Part shown: in pieces, positions 1-6,274 of the stretch
Position numbering within the stretch: position 1 is the first letter of the stretch
How the letters are laid out: each line of letters opens with the position of its first letter
Assembly: GCA_002254285.1 (NCBI GenBank)
Contig: NIUZ01000092.1
Coordinates: forward strand, 1 to 7,288
DNA from: Bacteroidetes bacterium 4572_112
GTDB taxonomy: Bacteria > Bacteroidota > Bacteroidia > Bacteroidales > UBA1556
DNA: 7,288 nucleotides
Reading direction: 5' to 3'
Translations under genes and position numbers: made by a program
Notes under the pieces: model-generated
Databases searched by the model: none
What the model was told of the DNA's origin: nothing
The model's input: the letters and a program-made list of their open reading frames with translations, nothing else

Positions 1-221
1 CTAAAGGAAGATGTTGTGGTTAATATATTTTCTGCATTTTGAATTATTCTTCCTGAGTCTGATTTCAAACCTTGACTATGCAATCGTGTGTTAACACCCC
101 ATCCATTAGTTGGGTTCGATGTCATGCCTACTACTGCTTCAAAATCTTCGGTAAAAATTTGAGCAGTAATATTTGAATTAAAGAATAAAAAGATAACAAG
201 AATAGTTAATAGGGTTCTCAT
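1..221 (-). CDS. Secreted protein, N-terminal fragment (runs off the left edge)
   Basis: The frame is open from an ATG at 219-221 down to base 1, giving 73 codons with no stop, so the gene continues outside the window. The N-terminus (MRTLLTILVIFLFFNSNITA, then Q) is a clear signal peptide: one basic residue, a hydrophobic core, then an Ala-Gln cleavage site typical of Bacteroidota. The mature part begins IFTEDFEA and contains NPTNGWGVNTR. This style is common at the start of large secreted Bacteroidota proteins that often end in a type IX secretion sorting domain, but the C-terminus is not visible, so neither that domain nor any catalytic domain can be claimed. It is transcribed divergently from the TonB receptor, across a 383-base gap. 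No TAnnTTTG box was found just upstream. I am confident that this is a real exported protein; its function is unknown. Confidence 0.72.
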   Translation of the reverse strand, partial: MRTLLTILVIFLFFNSNITAQIFTEDFEAVVGMTSNPTNGWGVNTRLHSQGLKSDSGRIIQNAENILTTTSSF

Positions 222-393
222 ACGAACGGATTTTAATGTTAGATAATATGTTTCTGTGTTTAGTAAAAATAATAATAAACAATATTACAATTATTATCGC
301 TATTTTTTACATTTTATTGATGTTTTTTTAAAAGATATCTTTAGATAATGCTAGTAATAAGAATACTATATAATTATTTTTTGATGTAGGAGA

Positions 394-401
394 TATCTTT
401 G
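394..401 (+). promoter_or_regulatory. Possible promoter -7 box (TATCTTTG)
   Basis: TATCTTTG fits the Bacteroidota -7 consensus TAnnTTTG and points towards the TonB-receptor gene. There is no TTG at the usual 19-20 base distance upstream, and the implied 5' leader would be about 200 bases and cross the repeat block. It is the only box of this type found between the two divergent genes, so it is listed with low confidence. Confidence 0.25.
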
Positions 402-424
402 TTAAAATTTGATAGGAGAATATG

Positions 425-560
425 TTAATTTATTTTAAAAGTATAGCGCAACCATTTATACCAAATTAATACCAAAACACGCCATATAAATCGTTTATAT
501 TTCCCTATTACTGCGTTAAAATTTATTTCCATAGCTATACTTCGACATGCTCAGTACAGG
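425..560. repeat. Repeat-like extragenic block upstream of the TonB receptor
   Basis: The block contains two copies of ATACCAAA 11 bases apart (458-465, 469-476), a perfect inverted repeat ATATAAA-TCG-TTTATAT (484-500), the palindrome ATAGCTAT (531-538) and CTTCGACATGCTCAG (540-554). The last resembles the family of the repeat at 3801-3826 (CTTCGGCTGCGCTCAG). From memory, the 480-540 stretch resembles dispersed extragenic sequence seen in several Bacteroidota genomes; I could not check this. A 35-codon minus-strand ORF (425-532) lies in it and is treated as incidental. Copies elsewhere in the genome would confirm the call. Confidence 0.4.
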
Positions 561-604
561 CTTTTATGCAAATAACAGAGTATACACTAATATTTATATT
601 ACAG

Positions 605-2965
605 ATGAAGCATTTTATATCAATATTGATATTCATAAGTATTGGGATTACAGCCTTTTCGCAATCAAACAAGATCACCATTTCGGGATATGTGCGGGAG
701 GCAGGTTCGCAGGAGCTGCTGATAGGTGTAAATATTTACATCAAAGGCACTCAAGTTGGTACTACCACCAATAATTATGGATTTTATTCGCTAACAATTC
801 CACAGCAAGAGGCAGAGGTAGTGTTCTCATATGTGGGTTATTCACCACAATCAATTAAGCAGAAATTCACCGAAGATCTTGTGAAAAACATTTACTTAAA
901 ATCGAGTAGTGATTTGTCAGAGGTGGAGGTCTATGGTAATAGAGATGAGGGGATTGCCGACAAAGCCTCAATGAGTGTTGTGAGTATTCCCGTTGAGCAA
1001 ATTAAAAAAATTCCTGCCCTTTTGGGAGAGAAAGATGTTTTTAAAGTACTACAACTTATGCCTGGTATTAGGGGTGGAAGTGAAGCCAGCTCTGGCCTAT
1101 ATGTACGTGGTGGTGGTCCCGATCAAAATCTTGTTATCCTTGATGATGCTCCAGTTTATAACGCCATGCACCTTTTTGGTTTCTTCTCAGTTTTTAATGG
1201 TGATGCAATTAAGAGCATCGAGCTTTATAAGGGAGGTTTCCCAGCACGATATGGCGGTAGACTTTCGTCGGTAATAGATATGTCGCTTAAGGATGGTAAT
1301 AAACAAGAGTTTGGAGGAGAAGGTAGTATAGGAATTCTGTCGTCGCGCTTATTATTAGAAGGACCAATAGTGAAAAATAAATCCTCGTTTATGATATCAG
1401 GGCGTAGAACTTATTTAGATGCAATCACACGCCCATTTATGCCAAAGAGTGAAGGCCAAGCAGGATATTATTTTTATGATCTTAATGCCAAGGTAAATTA
1501 TGAAATTAGCGATAAAGACAGAATTTATTTGAGTGGCTATTTTGGTAGAGATAAGTTTAGTGGAGGTTTTGAAGATAGTTATAGCTCAGAAGATTATAAG
1601 TTATTTTGGGAGAATGTTACTTCAACTTTAAGATGGAATCACCAGTTCTCGAATAAGCTTTTTAGCAATACTTCTTTAATATATAGTAACTACCAATTTG
1701 TAATTGATATAGAAGAGAAATCTGATGGCGATTTTTTTCACCTAAATTATAAATCAGGAATTAGAGATTTTGCTGGCAAAACGGATTTTACGTGGATACC
1801 AAATCCCGATCATTATATCCGAACAGGAATATCCGTAGCTAATCACCTTTTTACGCCTAGTGCAGTGGTATTAGAGGTGTTAAATCAAGAATTGGATAAG
1901 AAAGTACAGGAATTAAACTCTCTTGAAACAGCAATATATTTTGAGGACGAATGGAGAATATTTCCTCAGCTAAAAATAAATGCAGGATTGCGCGTAGTTA
2001 ATTTCAACCATAAAGATAAATCATATTTTGGTTTGGAGCCTCGCTTACTATTGAGCTATATGTTTACCGACAATTTTTCCATAAAAGCTAGTTATGCCGA
2101 AATGAATCAGTTTGTACACCTACTTACCTCCTCGGGAGTAGGATTACCAACCGACCTTTGGGTTCCCTCTACTGATGTTATTGGGCCGCAGCACTCGCGA
2201 CAAGTTGCTTTAGGCTTGGCGCATGATTTTGATGACCCTTCGTTTACAGTTTCTTTGGAAGCATATTATAAAACCATGAACGATATTATTTCTTATAAAG
2301 AAGGTTCAAGTTTTCTTATGATTGAAGATCCTGAGGATAATACTGGGGAGTTTCATTATGAGGATGCCGTTACTGTGGGCGATGGATATTCCACAGGATT
2401 AGAATTACTTATTCAGCGCAAATTTGGAAAACTTACCGGCTGGATAGGATATACACTATCGCTTACCAAATACCAATTTGATGAACTTAATAATGGAAAA
2501 GAGTTTTTTCCTCGTCACGATAGGCGACATGATATCTCAATTGTGGGTATTTATAAGCTTAACGAAACAGTAACCCTTAGCGCAACTTGGGTTTATGGAA
2601 CAGGTGATGCTATAACATTGGCACAGAGTAAATATTCTGCTTATACTCATAATCCGGTGCCTAAACCTAATGGTAGTGCTTACGATAGATATTCTCACTT
2701 TGAAAGAAAATACGCTAACCATTATGGCGAAAAAAACTCATTCCGTATGGAGTCATACCATAGGCTAGATATTGGTGCTCAGTTTCATAAAAAACTAAAA
2801 TGGGGTGGAGAAAGAATCATAGAAGTATCGCTTTATAATGCTTATAATCACTATAATCCATTCTTTTATTATACGGGCTATGATCACAATACAAAGCAAA
2901 ATGTGCTTAAGCAGTTTACATTATTTCCAATTCTACCTAGTGTAGCTTATTATTTAAAATTCTAA
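605..2965 (+). CDS. TonB-dependent outer-membrane receptor with CarboxypepD_reg-like domain
   Basis: An outer-membrane active transporter of 786 residues, powered by TonB-ExbBD; the substrate is unknown. I start it at the ATG at 605 because this places a good signal peptide (MKHFISILIFISIGITAFSQ) at the N-terminus; the in-frame ATG at 566 would add 13 residues in front of it. Residues about 24-100 are a carboxypeptidase-regulatory-like beta domain (ITISGYV...GVNIYIKGTQVGT...YGFYSLTIP...VVFSYVGYSP). Residues about 115-230 form the plug (LQLMPGIRGGSEASSGLYVRG, then DQNLVILDDAPVYN, then GGFPARYGGRLSSVIDM). The rest is the beta-barrel, ending in aromatic YYLKF with a terminal Phe, as expected for insertion by the BAM machinery. 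It is shorter than SusC proteins, and no SusD follows; instead a DUF4249 lipoprotein gene begins 5 bases after its stop. The frame is intact throughout. Confidence 0.93.
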   Translation: MKHFISILIFISIGITAFSQSNKITISGYVREAGSQELLIGVNIYIKGTQVGTTTNNYGFYSLTIPQQEAEVVFSYVGYSPQSIKQKFTEDLVKNIYLKSSSDLSEVEVYGNRDEGIADKASMSVVSIPVEQIKKIPALLGEKDVFKVLQLMPGIRGGSEASSGLYVRGGGPDQNLVILDDAPVYNAMHLFGFFSVFNGDAIKSIELYKGGFPARYGGRLSSVIDMSLKDGNKQEFGGEGSIGILSSRLLLEGPIVKNKSSFMISGRRTYLDAITRPFMPKSEGQAGYYFYDLNAKVNYEISDKDRIYLSGYFGRDKFSGGFEDSYSSEDYKLFWENVTSTLRWNHQFSNKLFSNTSLIYSNYQFVIDIEEKSDGDFFHLNYKSGIRDFAGKTDFTWIPNPDHYIRTGISVANHLFTPSAVVLEVLNQELDKKVQELNSLETAIYFEDEWRIFPQLKINAGLRVVNFNHKDKSYFGLEPRLLLSYMFTDNFSIKASYAEMNQFVHLLTSSGVGLPTDLWVPSTDVIGPQHSRQVALGLAHDFDDPSFTVSLEAYYKTMNDIISYKEGSSFLMIEDPEDNTGEFHYEDAVTVGDGYSTGLELLIQRKFGKLTGWIGYTLSLTKYQFDELNNGKEFFPRHDRRHDISIVGIYKLNETVTLSATWVYGTGDAITLAQSKYSAYTHNPVPKPNGSAYDRYSHFERKYANHYGEKNSFRMESYHRLDIGAQFHKKLKWGGERIIEVSLYNAYNHYNPFFYYTGYDHNTKQNVLKQFTLFPILPSVAYYLKF

Positions 2966-2970
2966 AGACC

Positions 2971-3795
2971 ATGAAATATATTATTCTATTATTATTAAGC
3001 ATTTTTATTCTTTCGTCTTGCGAAAAGAATGCAAATATTGAGATGCCCAATCAAGACCCAGAATTAGTGGTAGCAGGTTTTATTGCGCCAAATACCGATA
3101 CATTACGTCTCAAATTAACCTGGACAATACCAATATATAACCACACTGTTGGCAATGATGATTTATACGAAAACGAAGCAAATGCCGATGTTTCATTTAT
3201 TTCTAATGGCAATACAATAAATCTTAAATACGATACAATCCAAAGGTGTTATATTACTACAAATGCCAATTATAATATTGGTGATGTGGTAGATATGAGC
3301 ATAAGATATAATGATAGAGCTGAACTTACGGCAACATCTATAATTCCATCCGAACCACTGTTTGATTTAAAGTATTTAGGAATAAAAACCATTGACCATG
3401 GTGATTATAAAGAGATGCGTACAGAGTTTGATTTTAAATGCCTAGGTATTGATCCAATAAATTATTATCGAATAAATATGGTTTCTTACTCAACTCAAAG
3501 TGGTATATATACTATTAAGGATAATATGTATATGGGAGATGATGAATTCTTGAAAATGGAGCCAAATACTTCAGCTACTATAAGTACTTATTATAGTGAA
3601 GAGAATATTCTCGATTCCATAAGGTATTATGTAATTAACTGTAGCGAAGAGTACTATAAATACCATATATCGGTAAAGAATTACCAAGGCGACGATTTCT
3701 TTGTTGAGCCAAGCCTTATCTACGATAATGTGGAAAATGGATTGGGTAATTTTAGCTCGTTTAATATGGTAAGTGATACTTTGATGGTGAAGTAA
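2971..3795 (+). CDS. DUF4249-family lipoprotein, partner of the TonB receptor
   Basis: A 274-residue lipoprotein starting at an ATG 5 bases after the receptor stop, so the two are almost certainly co-transcribed and translationally linked. The signal is MKYIILLLLSIFILSSC, with lipobox LSSC and Cys17 as the lipidated residue. The mature protein has the DUF4249 pattern: PELVVAGFIAPNTDTLRLKLTWTIP near residues 29-53, ANADVSFISNG near 70-80, and a C-terminal NGLGNFSSFN segment. DUF4249 genes characteristically follow this receptor type in Bacteroidota, and the protein is thought to be a periplasmic or surface accessory of the transporter; its biochemical role is not established. The length is normal to slightly short for the family. 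Nothing indicates damage. The family call is from pattern recognition, not a profile search. Confidence 0.85.
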   Translation: MKYIILLLLSIFILSSCEKNANIEMPNQDPELVVAGFIAPNTDTLRLKLTWTIPIYNHTVGNDDLYENEANADVSFISNGNTINLKYDTIQRCYITTNANYNIGDVVDMSIRYNDRAELTATSIIPSEPLFDLKYLGIKTIDHGDYKEMRTEFDFKCLGIDPINYYRINMVSYSTQSGIYTIKDNMYMGDDEFLKMEPNTSATISTYYSEENILDSIRYYVINCSEEYYKYHISVKNYQGDDFFVEPSLIYDNVENGLGNFSSFNMVSDTLMVK

Positions 3796-3800
3796 ATGAT

Positions 3801-3826
3801 GCCCCTTCGGCTGCGCTCAGGATGAC
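3801..3826. repeat. HPERSRR-type extragenic repeat
   Basis: The sequence around CCTTCGGCTGCGCTCAGG followed by ATGACA matches a very common short extragenic repeat of Bacteroidota and other genomes, whose reverse strand translates as CHPERSRRG. Here it begins five bases after the DUF4249 stop codon. A degenerate relative (CTTCGACATGCTCAG) lies at 540-554, on the other side of the operon. Confidence 0.7.
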
Positions 3827-3827
3827 A

Positions 3828-3895
3828 AAGGAATTGTAAGGAATTAAGAATAAAACTACCAAATAAACGAATAAACAATTCCTTAATTAAACATT
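3828..3895 (+). terminator. Possible terminator of the receptor operon
   Basis: AAGGAATTGT (3828-3837) is perfectly complementary to ACAATTCCTT (3875-3884), and an A/T-rich stretch ending in ATTTTTCTT follows. The stem is AT-rich and the loop is long (37 bases), so this is a weak intrinsic-terminator candidate, supported mainly by its place 32 bases after the last stop codon. Confidence 0.3.
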
Positions 3896-3968
3896 TTTCT
3901 TGATCCACTAAGGTCTAATAAGCAATATTCGTTGATAAATCTGAAATCAAATACTTAGGCAAATCGGC

Positions 3969-4015
3969 TCCCAATAGCTATCGGGACTGAAATCGTTATC
4001 CGATAGTAATCGGAT
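3969..4015. repeat. Tandem short hairpins (TCCC...GGGA and ATCCGAT...ATCGGAT)
   Basis: TCCCAATAGCTATCGGGA (3969-3986) is an 18-base palindrome with one mismatched pair. Twelve bases on, ATCCGAT-AGTA-ATCGGAT (3998-4015) is a perfect 7-base stem with a 4-base loop. Neither is followed by a T-run. From memory, the first motif recurs in Bacteroidota intergenic DNA; this was not checked. Confidence 0.5.
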
Positions 4016-4115
4016 CTTCTATCGTAAATCAAAATAGGGAGGATTATATTAAATTGTAATAAAATTTGTTTTAATAATTTTCTTTTAATATGGATATTAT
4101 GTAAACACATTTTTT

Positions 4116-4472
4116 TTACATATATGGCTGCCAATTTACTATAAGTACCTTGTCGTCGTCAATATTCATATAACCATATTCGTAGCAAAATTTGTATATA
4201 TTATTATGCTTGGTAACATAGTCGTGGGTATGATATCTATAGTCGAAGCCCATTTTATCCAAATACTCTTTTCTGATAGTAGTTTTTCCTTCGGGGTTAA
4301 ATTGCTTAAGTATCTGCCTGTTTTTACGAAGTATTTTATTGGTATCGATTATTAGTTTTTCGTGCTGTCGTTTTATTCTATTATTATAGGTATTACGACA
4401 TTGATCACAACAGAATTTTTTATCAATTCTACCAATAATAAGTTCACCACAATTTGTACATATTTGCTTCAT
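4116..4472 (-). CDS. Zinc-ribbon protein of unknown function (118 aa)
   Basis: A 118-residue basic cytoplasmic protein. The N-terminus carries four cysteines in a CxxC...CxxC arrangement (Cys5 and Cys8, then Cys22 and Cys25, with a further Cys at 21), matching a short zinc ribbon like those labelled DUF2116. The motif FCCDQCRNTYNNR is very similar to a small orphan protein that is widespread in Bacteroidota. The remainder is a Lys/Arg/Asn-rich helical stretch (about 28-60), followed by GKTTIRKEYLDKMGF and a C-terminal YKFCYEYGYM segment. No signal peptide or membrane segment is present. It is divergent from the recombinase gene and shares a 161-base control region with it, which may mean shared regulation. 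A nucleic-acid-binding role is plausible from the zinc ribbon but not shown. The call of a real gene is strong; its function is unknown. Confidence 0.8.
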   Translation of the reverse strand: MKQICTNCGELIIGRIDKKFCCDQCRNTYNNRIKRQHEKLIIDTNKILRKNRQILKQFNPEGKTTIRKEYLDKMGFDYRYHTHDYVTKHNNIYKFCYEYGYMNIDDDKVLIVNWQPYM

Positions 4473-4512
4473 ATTTGATAAATCTCAGGTATTAGTGTAA
4501 ATAATTAGTTTA

Positions 4513-4520
4513 CAAAGATA
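4513..4520 (-). promoter_or_regulatory. Promoter -7 box for the zinc-ribbon gene
   Basis: Read on the minus strand, this is TATCTTTG, a match to TAnnTTTG, placed 41 bases before the ATG at 4472 so that transcription would start roughly 30 bases upstream of translation. No TTG is found at the expected -33 position. The box overlaps the left arm of the perfect inverted repeat at 4516-4534. Confidence 0.5.
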
Positions 4521-4534
4521 TATAAAATATATCT
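4516..4534. promoter_or_regulatory. Perfect inverted repeat, possible operator
   Basis: AGATATAT-AAA-ATATATCT has 8-base arms and a 3-base spacer. It overlaps the -7 box of the zinc-ribbon promoter and abuts the longer inverted repeat at 4535-4578. The sequence is AT-only apart from the terminal G/C pair, so chance or a DNA-bending role cannot be excluded. Confidence 0.35.
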
Positions 4535-4578
4535 AATTTAATAAACGCTTATAGTCGGTTATACTCGTTTATTAAATT
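4535..4578. promoter_or_regulatory. 13-bp perfect inverted repeat overlapping the recombinase promoter
   Basis: AATTTAATAAACG (4535-4547) is the exact reverse complement of CGTTTATTAAATT (4566-4578), with an 18-base spacer. The right arm runs into the TTG -33 element of the recombinase promoter (4577-4579), so a protein bound here would block transcription. It could be an operator for the recombinase itself or for the divergent zinc-ribbon protein. An arm-type recombinase binding site is another possibility; the spacer is too long for a simple crossover core. Confidence 0.5.
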
Positions 4579-4607
4579 GTATAATGTGCATGTTGTATCT
4601 ATATTTG
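4577..4607 (+). promoter_or_regulatory. Promoter of the tyrosine recombinase gene
   Basis: TTG at 4577-4579 and TATATTTG at 4600-4607 are separated by 20 bases, a full match to the Bacteroidota arrangement TTG-N19/20-TAnnTTTG. The start of transcription would be near 4613-4615, giving a leader of about 20 bases before the ATG at 4634. It is the best promoter in the window. It also shows that the in-frame TTG at 4577 is a promoter element and not the start codon. Confidence 0.75.
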
Positions 4608-4633
4608 TAAATAATAATTTTAAAATACTCACT

Positions 4634-6088
4634 ATGACTTCTAAAGTAAAACCACGGATTTATTTAAACAGACTTAGTATTAATGGAATAAGTTATATTA
4701 AGTTGTTCTTTTTTGCTAGCCCTAACGAGATGATTATTAGTAGAATAATTAATAATAGTTGGCTTAAATATAATGCTGAATTAGGAGTATATTTAACGAA
4801 AGAAAAACCAAATACAGTTGGATTATTAATGGAGCTATTTGATGATATTGCATTTGTAAAAGAATATTTGGATTATAAAAAAGCTGAGAAACTATCTATA
4901 AGCAAACAGAGTATAAGTAATACTTATGAAGCTATTGATTTGCAGAAGCGAAAAAACTTAACCCATATTACGCTTTTACCTTTTAAGGAAAATAACAAAG
5001 AGATAATTGGAATAAAGCATCATTTTGATAAAGAGATGTTCTATAGGATAAAATCAGAGTCGTATGTTAGCTATAATAGAGCAAAGCGTATGTGGTTTTT
5101 TGAGAGTAATATTGCAAATATTTGGAAAATATATAATTTACTTTCATCAAAATATTTAATAAAGATCAGTAGCTCATTAAATATTACAGATATAGGTTTA
5201 CGGCAAGAGCTTATAGAGCAGATTTATATAAAGGATAGGTTTTTTAAATCATGCCCAAAGCAATATCTATCGTATATGCAATTGCATAATTATGCATGGA
5301 ATACAATGCTTACTTACCATAATTTGGTATTACGATTTATAAACTCATACCGATCATTATCAATAAATAAAATAAATGCTTTTGATATAAACGAAATAGA
5401 TTCCTATCATAAAGGAATGTTGCAGCGCAAAGGAGTAGAGGCAAGCACAATTAACCAATCGGTGAATGCGCTTAAACTATATTATGATAAGATAGCTGGC
5501 GTAAAAATGGATATGAGTTTGATTGAGCGTCCAAAACTAGGAAAAAAATTACCTAAAGTATATAGTGTAAACGAAGTTCAGCAAATAATACAAAACACTA
5601 ATAATGATAAACATAAGACTATTTTATTTATAATATATTCAGCAGGATTGCGTATAAGTGAAGCAATAAGATTGCAAAAGGAAGATATAAATTTTGATAG
5701 GAAGCTAATACATATACGTAAAGCAAAAGGTAATAAAGAGCGTTTTACAATGCTATCGGAAAATGCAATTGGTTTGCTACATAAATATTTTAGAAACTAC
5801 TCGCCAACAAATTATCTTTTTGAAGGACAGTATGGCGATCAATATTCGGATAGTAGCATACGGAATATCTATAATAAAGCAGTATTAAGGGCTGGTTTGC
5901 CAAAAAAAGGAGGCCCTCACATATTAAGGCATAGTTTTGCAACTCATCTATTGGAGCAAGGTGTTGATATAAGGTATATTCAAGTTTTGCTTGGGCATAA
6001 TAGTAGTAAAACAACAGAGATATATACTCATGTTAGCACTAGGAATATAGAGCAAATAAAAAGTCCTGGAGATTTTCTAAATATTTAA
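4634..6088 (+). CDS. Tyrosine recombinase/integrase, XerC/D-like, with duplicated N-terminal module
   Basis: A 484-residue site-specific recombinase. The ATG at 4634 is chosen because a strong promoter ends at 4607; an earlier in-frame TTG lies inside that promoter. The C-terminal catalytic domain (about 310-484) has the full set: Arg340 (AGLR), Lys365 (KGNKER), His429-x-x-Arg432 (HILRHSFATHLLEQG), His455 (LLGH) and the nucleophile Tyr464 (TEIYTHVS). The spacing is like E. coli XerD, and the insertion that marks IntI integron integrases is absent. Residues about 205-295 are the SAM-like core-binding domain. The first 200 residues are an extension with two similar modules (about 25-75 and 126-178), sharing EM, YN and N..L..L positions; the second (FDKEMFYRIK...YNRAKRMWFFES) recalls the HARP-like modules of other Bacteroidota integrases. 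The gene lies directly upstream of a cassette-like unit in the same orientation. The function as a recombinase is secure; its target sites are not. Confidence 0.92.
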   Translation: MTSKVKPRIYLNRLSINGISYIKLFFFASPNEMIISRIINNSWLKYNAELGVYLTKEKPNTVGLLMELFDDIAFVKEYLDYKKAEKLSISKQSISNTYEAIDLQKRKNLTHITLLPFKENNKEIIGIKHHFDKEMFYRIKSESYVSYNRAKRMWFFESNIANIWKIYNLLSSKYLIKISSSLNITDIGLRQELIEQIYIKDRFFKSCPKQYLSYMQLHNYAWNTMLTYHNLVLRFINSYRSLSINKINAFDINEIDSYHKGMLQRKGVEASTINQSVNALKLYYDKIAGVKMDMSLIERPKLGKKLPKVYSVNEVQQIIQNTNNDKHKTILFIIYSAGLRISEAIRLQKEDINFDRKLIHIRKAKGNKERFTMLSENAIGLLHKYFRNYSPTNYLFEGQYGDQYSDSSIRNIYNKAVLRAGLPKKGGPHILRHSFATHLLEQGVDIRYIQVLLGHNSSKTTEIYTHVSTRNIEQIKSPGDFLNI

Positions 6089-6111
6089 GTAAAACATAAC
6101 TATTAATACAT

Positions 6112-6119
6112 TATATTTG
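6112..6119 (+). promoter_or_regulatory. Possible cassette-expressing promoter (TATATTTG)
   Basis: TATATTTG, a TAnnTTTG match, lies 23 bases after the recombinase stop and points at the 35-codon ORF and the CPBP gene. No TTG is present 19-20 bases upstream. The CPBP cassette shows no promoter box of its own between 6252 and 6275, so this box or read-through from the recombinase would have to drive it, like the Pc promoter of an integron. Confidence 0.45.
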
Positions 6120-6143
6120 ACAACAATAAATAAACTAACATTA

Positions 6144-6251
6144 ATGGAAAAACTGCTATATATACAATCAGATGATTATCTGAACGTTAACAAAATAAGA
6201 CCTAATGCTATATGCGATATATATGCAATAGGAGTTGCGTATATAAAGTAG
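6144..6251 (+). CDS. Possible 35-residue leader peptide
   Basis: An ATG at 6144, 25 bases after the TATATTTG box and preceded by A-rich sequence, opens a 35-codon frame (MEKLLYIQSDDYLNVNKIRP...) that ends at TAG 6249-6251. The last base of that stop codon is the G of the GTTACC core at the proposed cassette boundary. It has no signal peptide, membrane segment or motif that I recognise. It could be a translated leader in the platform, a remnant of an older cassette, or chance. Its favour rests only on the promoter, start context and boundary coincidence. Confidence 0.3.
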   Translation: MEKLLYIQSDDYLNVNKIRPNAICDIYAIGVAYIK

Positions 6252-6260
6252 TTACCACTT
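6218..6260 (+). other. Upstream recombination-site candidate (attI- or attC-like) of the CPBP cassette
   Basis: GTTACCACTT (6251-6260) is the exact reverse complement of AAGTGGTAAC at 7004-7013, as expected between the start of an integron cassette and the inverse core of its own attC. Just upstream is a hairpin, TATATATGCAA (6218-6228) against TTGCGTATATA (6235-6245), with 10 of 11 positions complementary and one G-T wobble. No convincing long outer arm was found further upstream, so this could be an attI-like platform site and not a full attC. The core departs from the IntI consensus GTTRRRY. Confidence 0.5.
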
Positions 6261-6274
6261 ATTATGACAAAAGA

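Larger units (their letters stand above)
222..604. other. Intergenic region between divergent genes
   Basis: This 383-base AT-rich gap holds no convincing gene. It contains a 12-base palindrome AAAGATATCTTT (331-342), a promoter-like TATCTTTG (394-401), a repeat-like block (425-560) and an A/T-rich leader just before the TonB-receptor start. I saw no tRNA, riboswitch or terminator that could be defended. Confidence 0.6.
3796..4115. other. Intergenic region with repeats and hairpins
   Basis: This 320-base gap lies between the 3' ends of two convergent genes and holds no supportable gene. It contains an HPERSRR-type repeat (3801-3826), an inverted repeat that may terminate the receptor operon (3828-3884), two short hairpins (3969-4015), and an 8-base inverted repeat TATGTAAA/TTTACATA (4098-4122) that overlaps the stop codon of the minus-strand gene. 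Confidence 0.6.

Noticed and set aside
425..532. 35-codon minus-strand frame (MEINFNAVIGKYKRF...) with a hydrophobic, basic look, as in small toxins
   Set aside because: It lies wholly in repeat-like DNA with no promoter or partner RNA that I can see; most likely incidental translation of the repeat.
566..604. TonB-receptor start at the ATG at 566
   Set aside because: The signal peptide begins at the Met encoded at 605; the extra 13 residues would bury it.
222..604. A riboswitch (such as cobalamin) upstream of the TonB receptor
   Set aside because: No conserved box or multi-stem layout could be identified; the region is AT-rich and repeat-like.
3720..3908. 62-codon minus-strand frame containing CHPERSRRG
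   Set aside because: This peptide is the hallmark translation of a common extragenic repeat, and the frame overlaps the end of the DUF4249 gene antisense.
4577..4633. Start of the recombinase at the in-frame TTG at 4577
   Set aside because: The TTG is the -33 element of a well-spaced promoter whose -7 box lies at 4600-4607; transcription would begin after it, and an ATG follows at 4634.
6094..6254. A second attC spanning from TAACTA (6097-6102) to TAGTTA (6249-6254), making the recombinase gene itself a cassette
   Set aside because: Only six bases pair perfectly at the outer ends, and no matching cassette start complementary to this inverse core was found upstream of the recombinase.
6212..6274. 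Extended CPBP start at the ATG at 6212
   Set aside because: It would place the start outside the proposed cassette, across the GTTACC core, and adds a polar Cys-containing segment ahead of the first membrane helix. The ATG at 6275 gives a normal family N-terminus.
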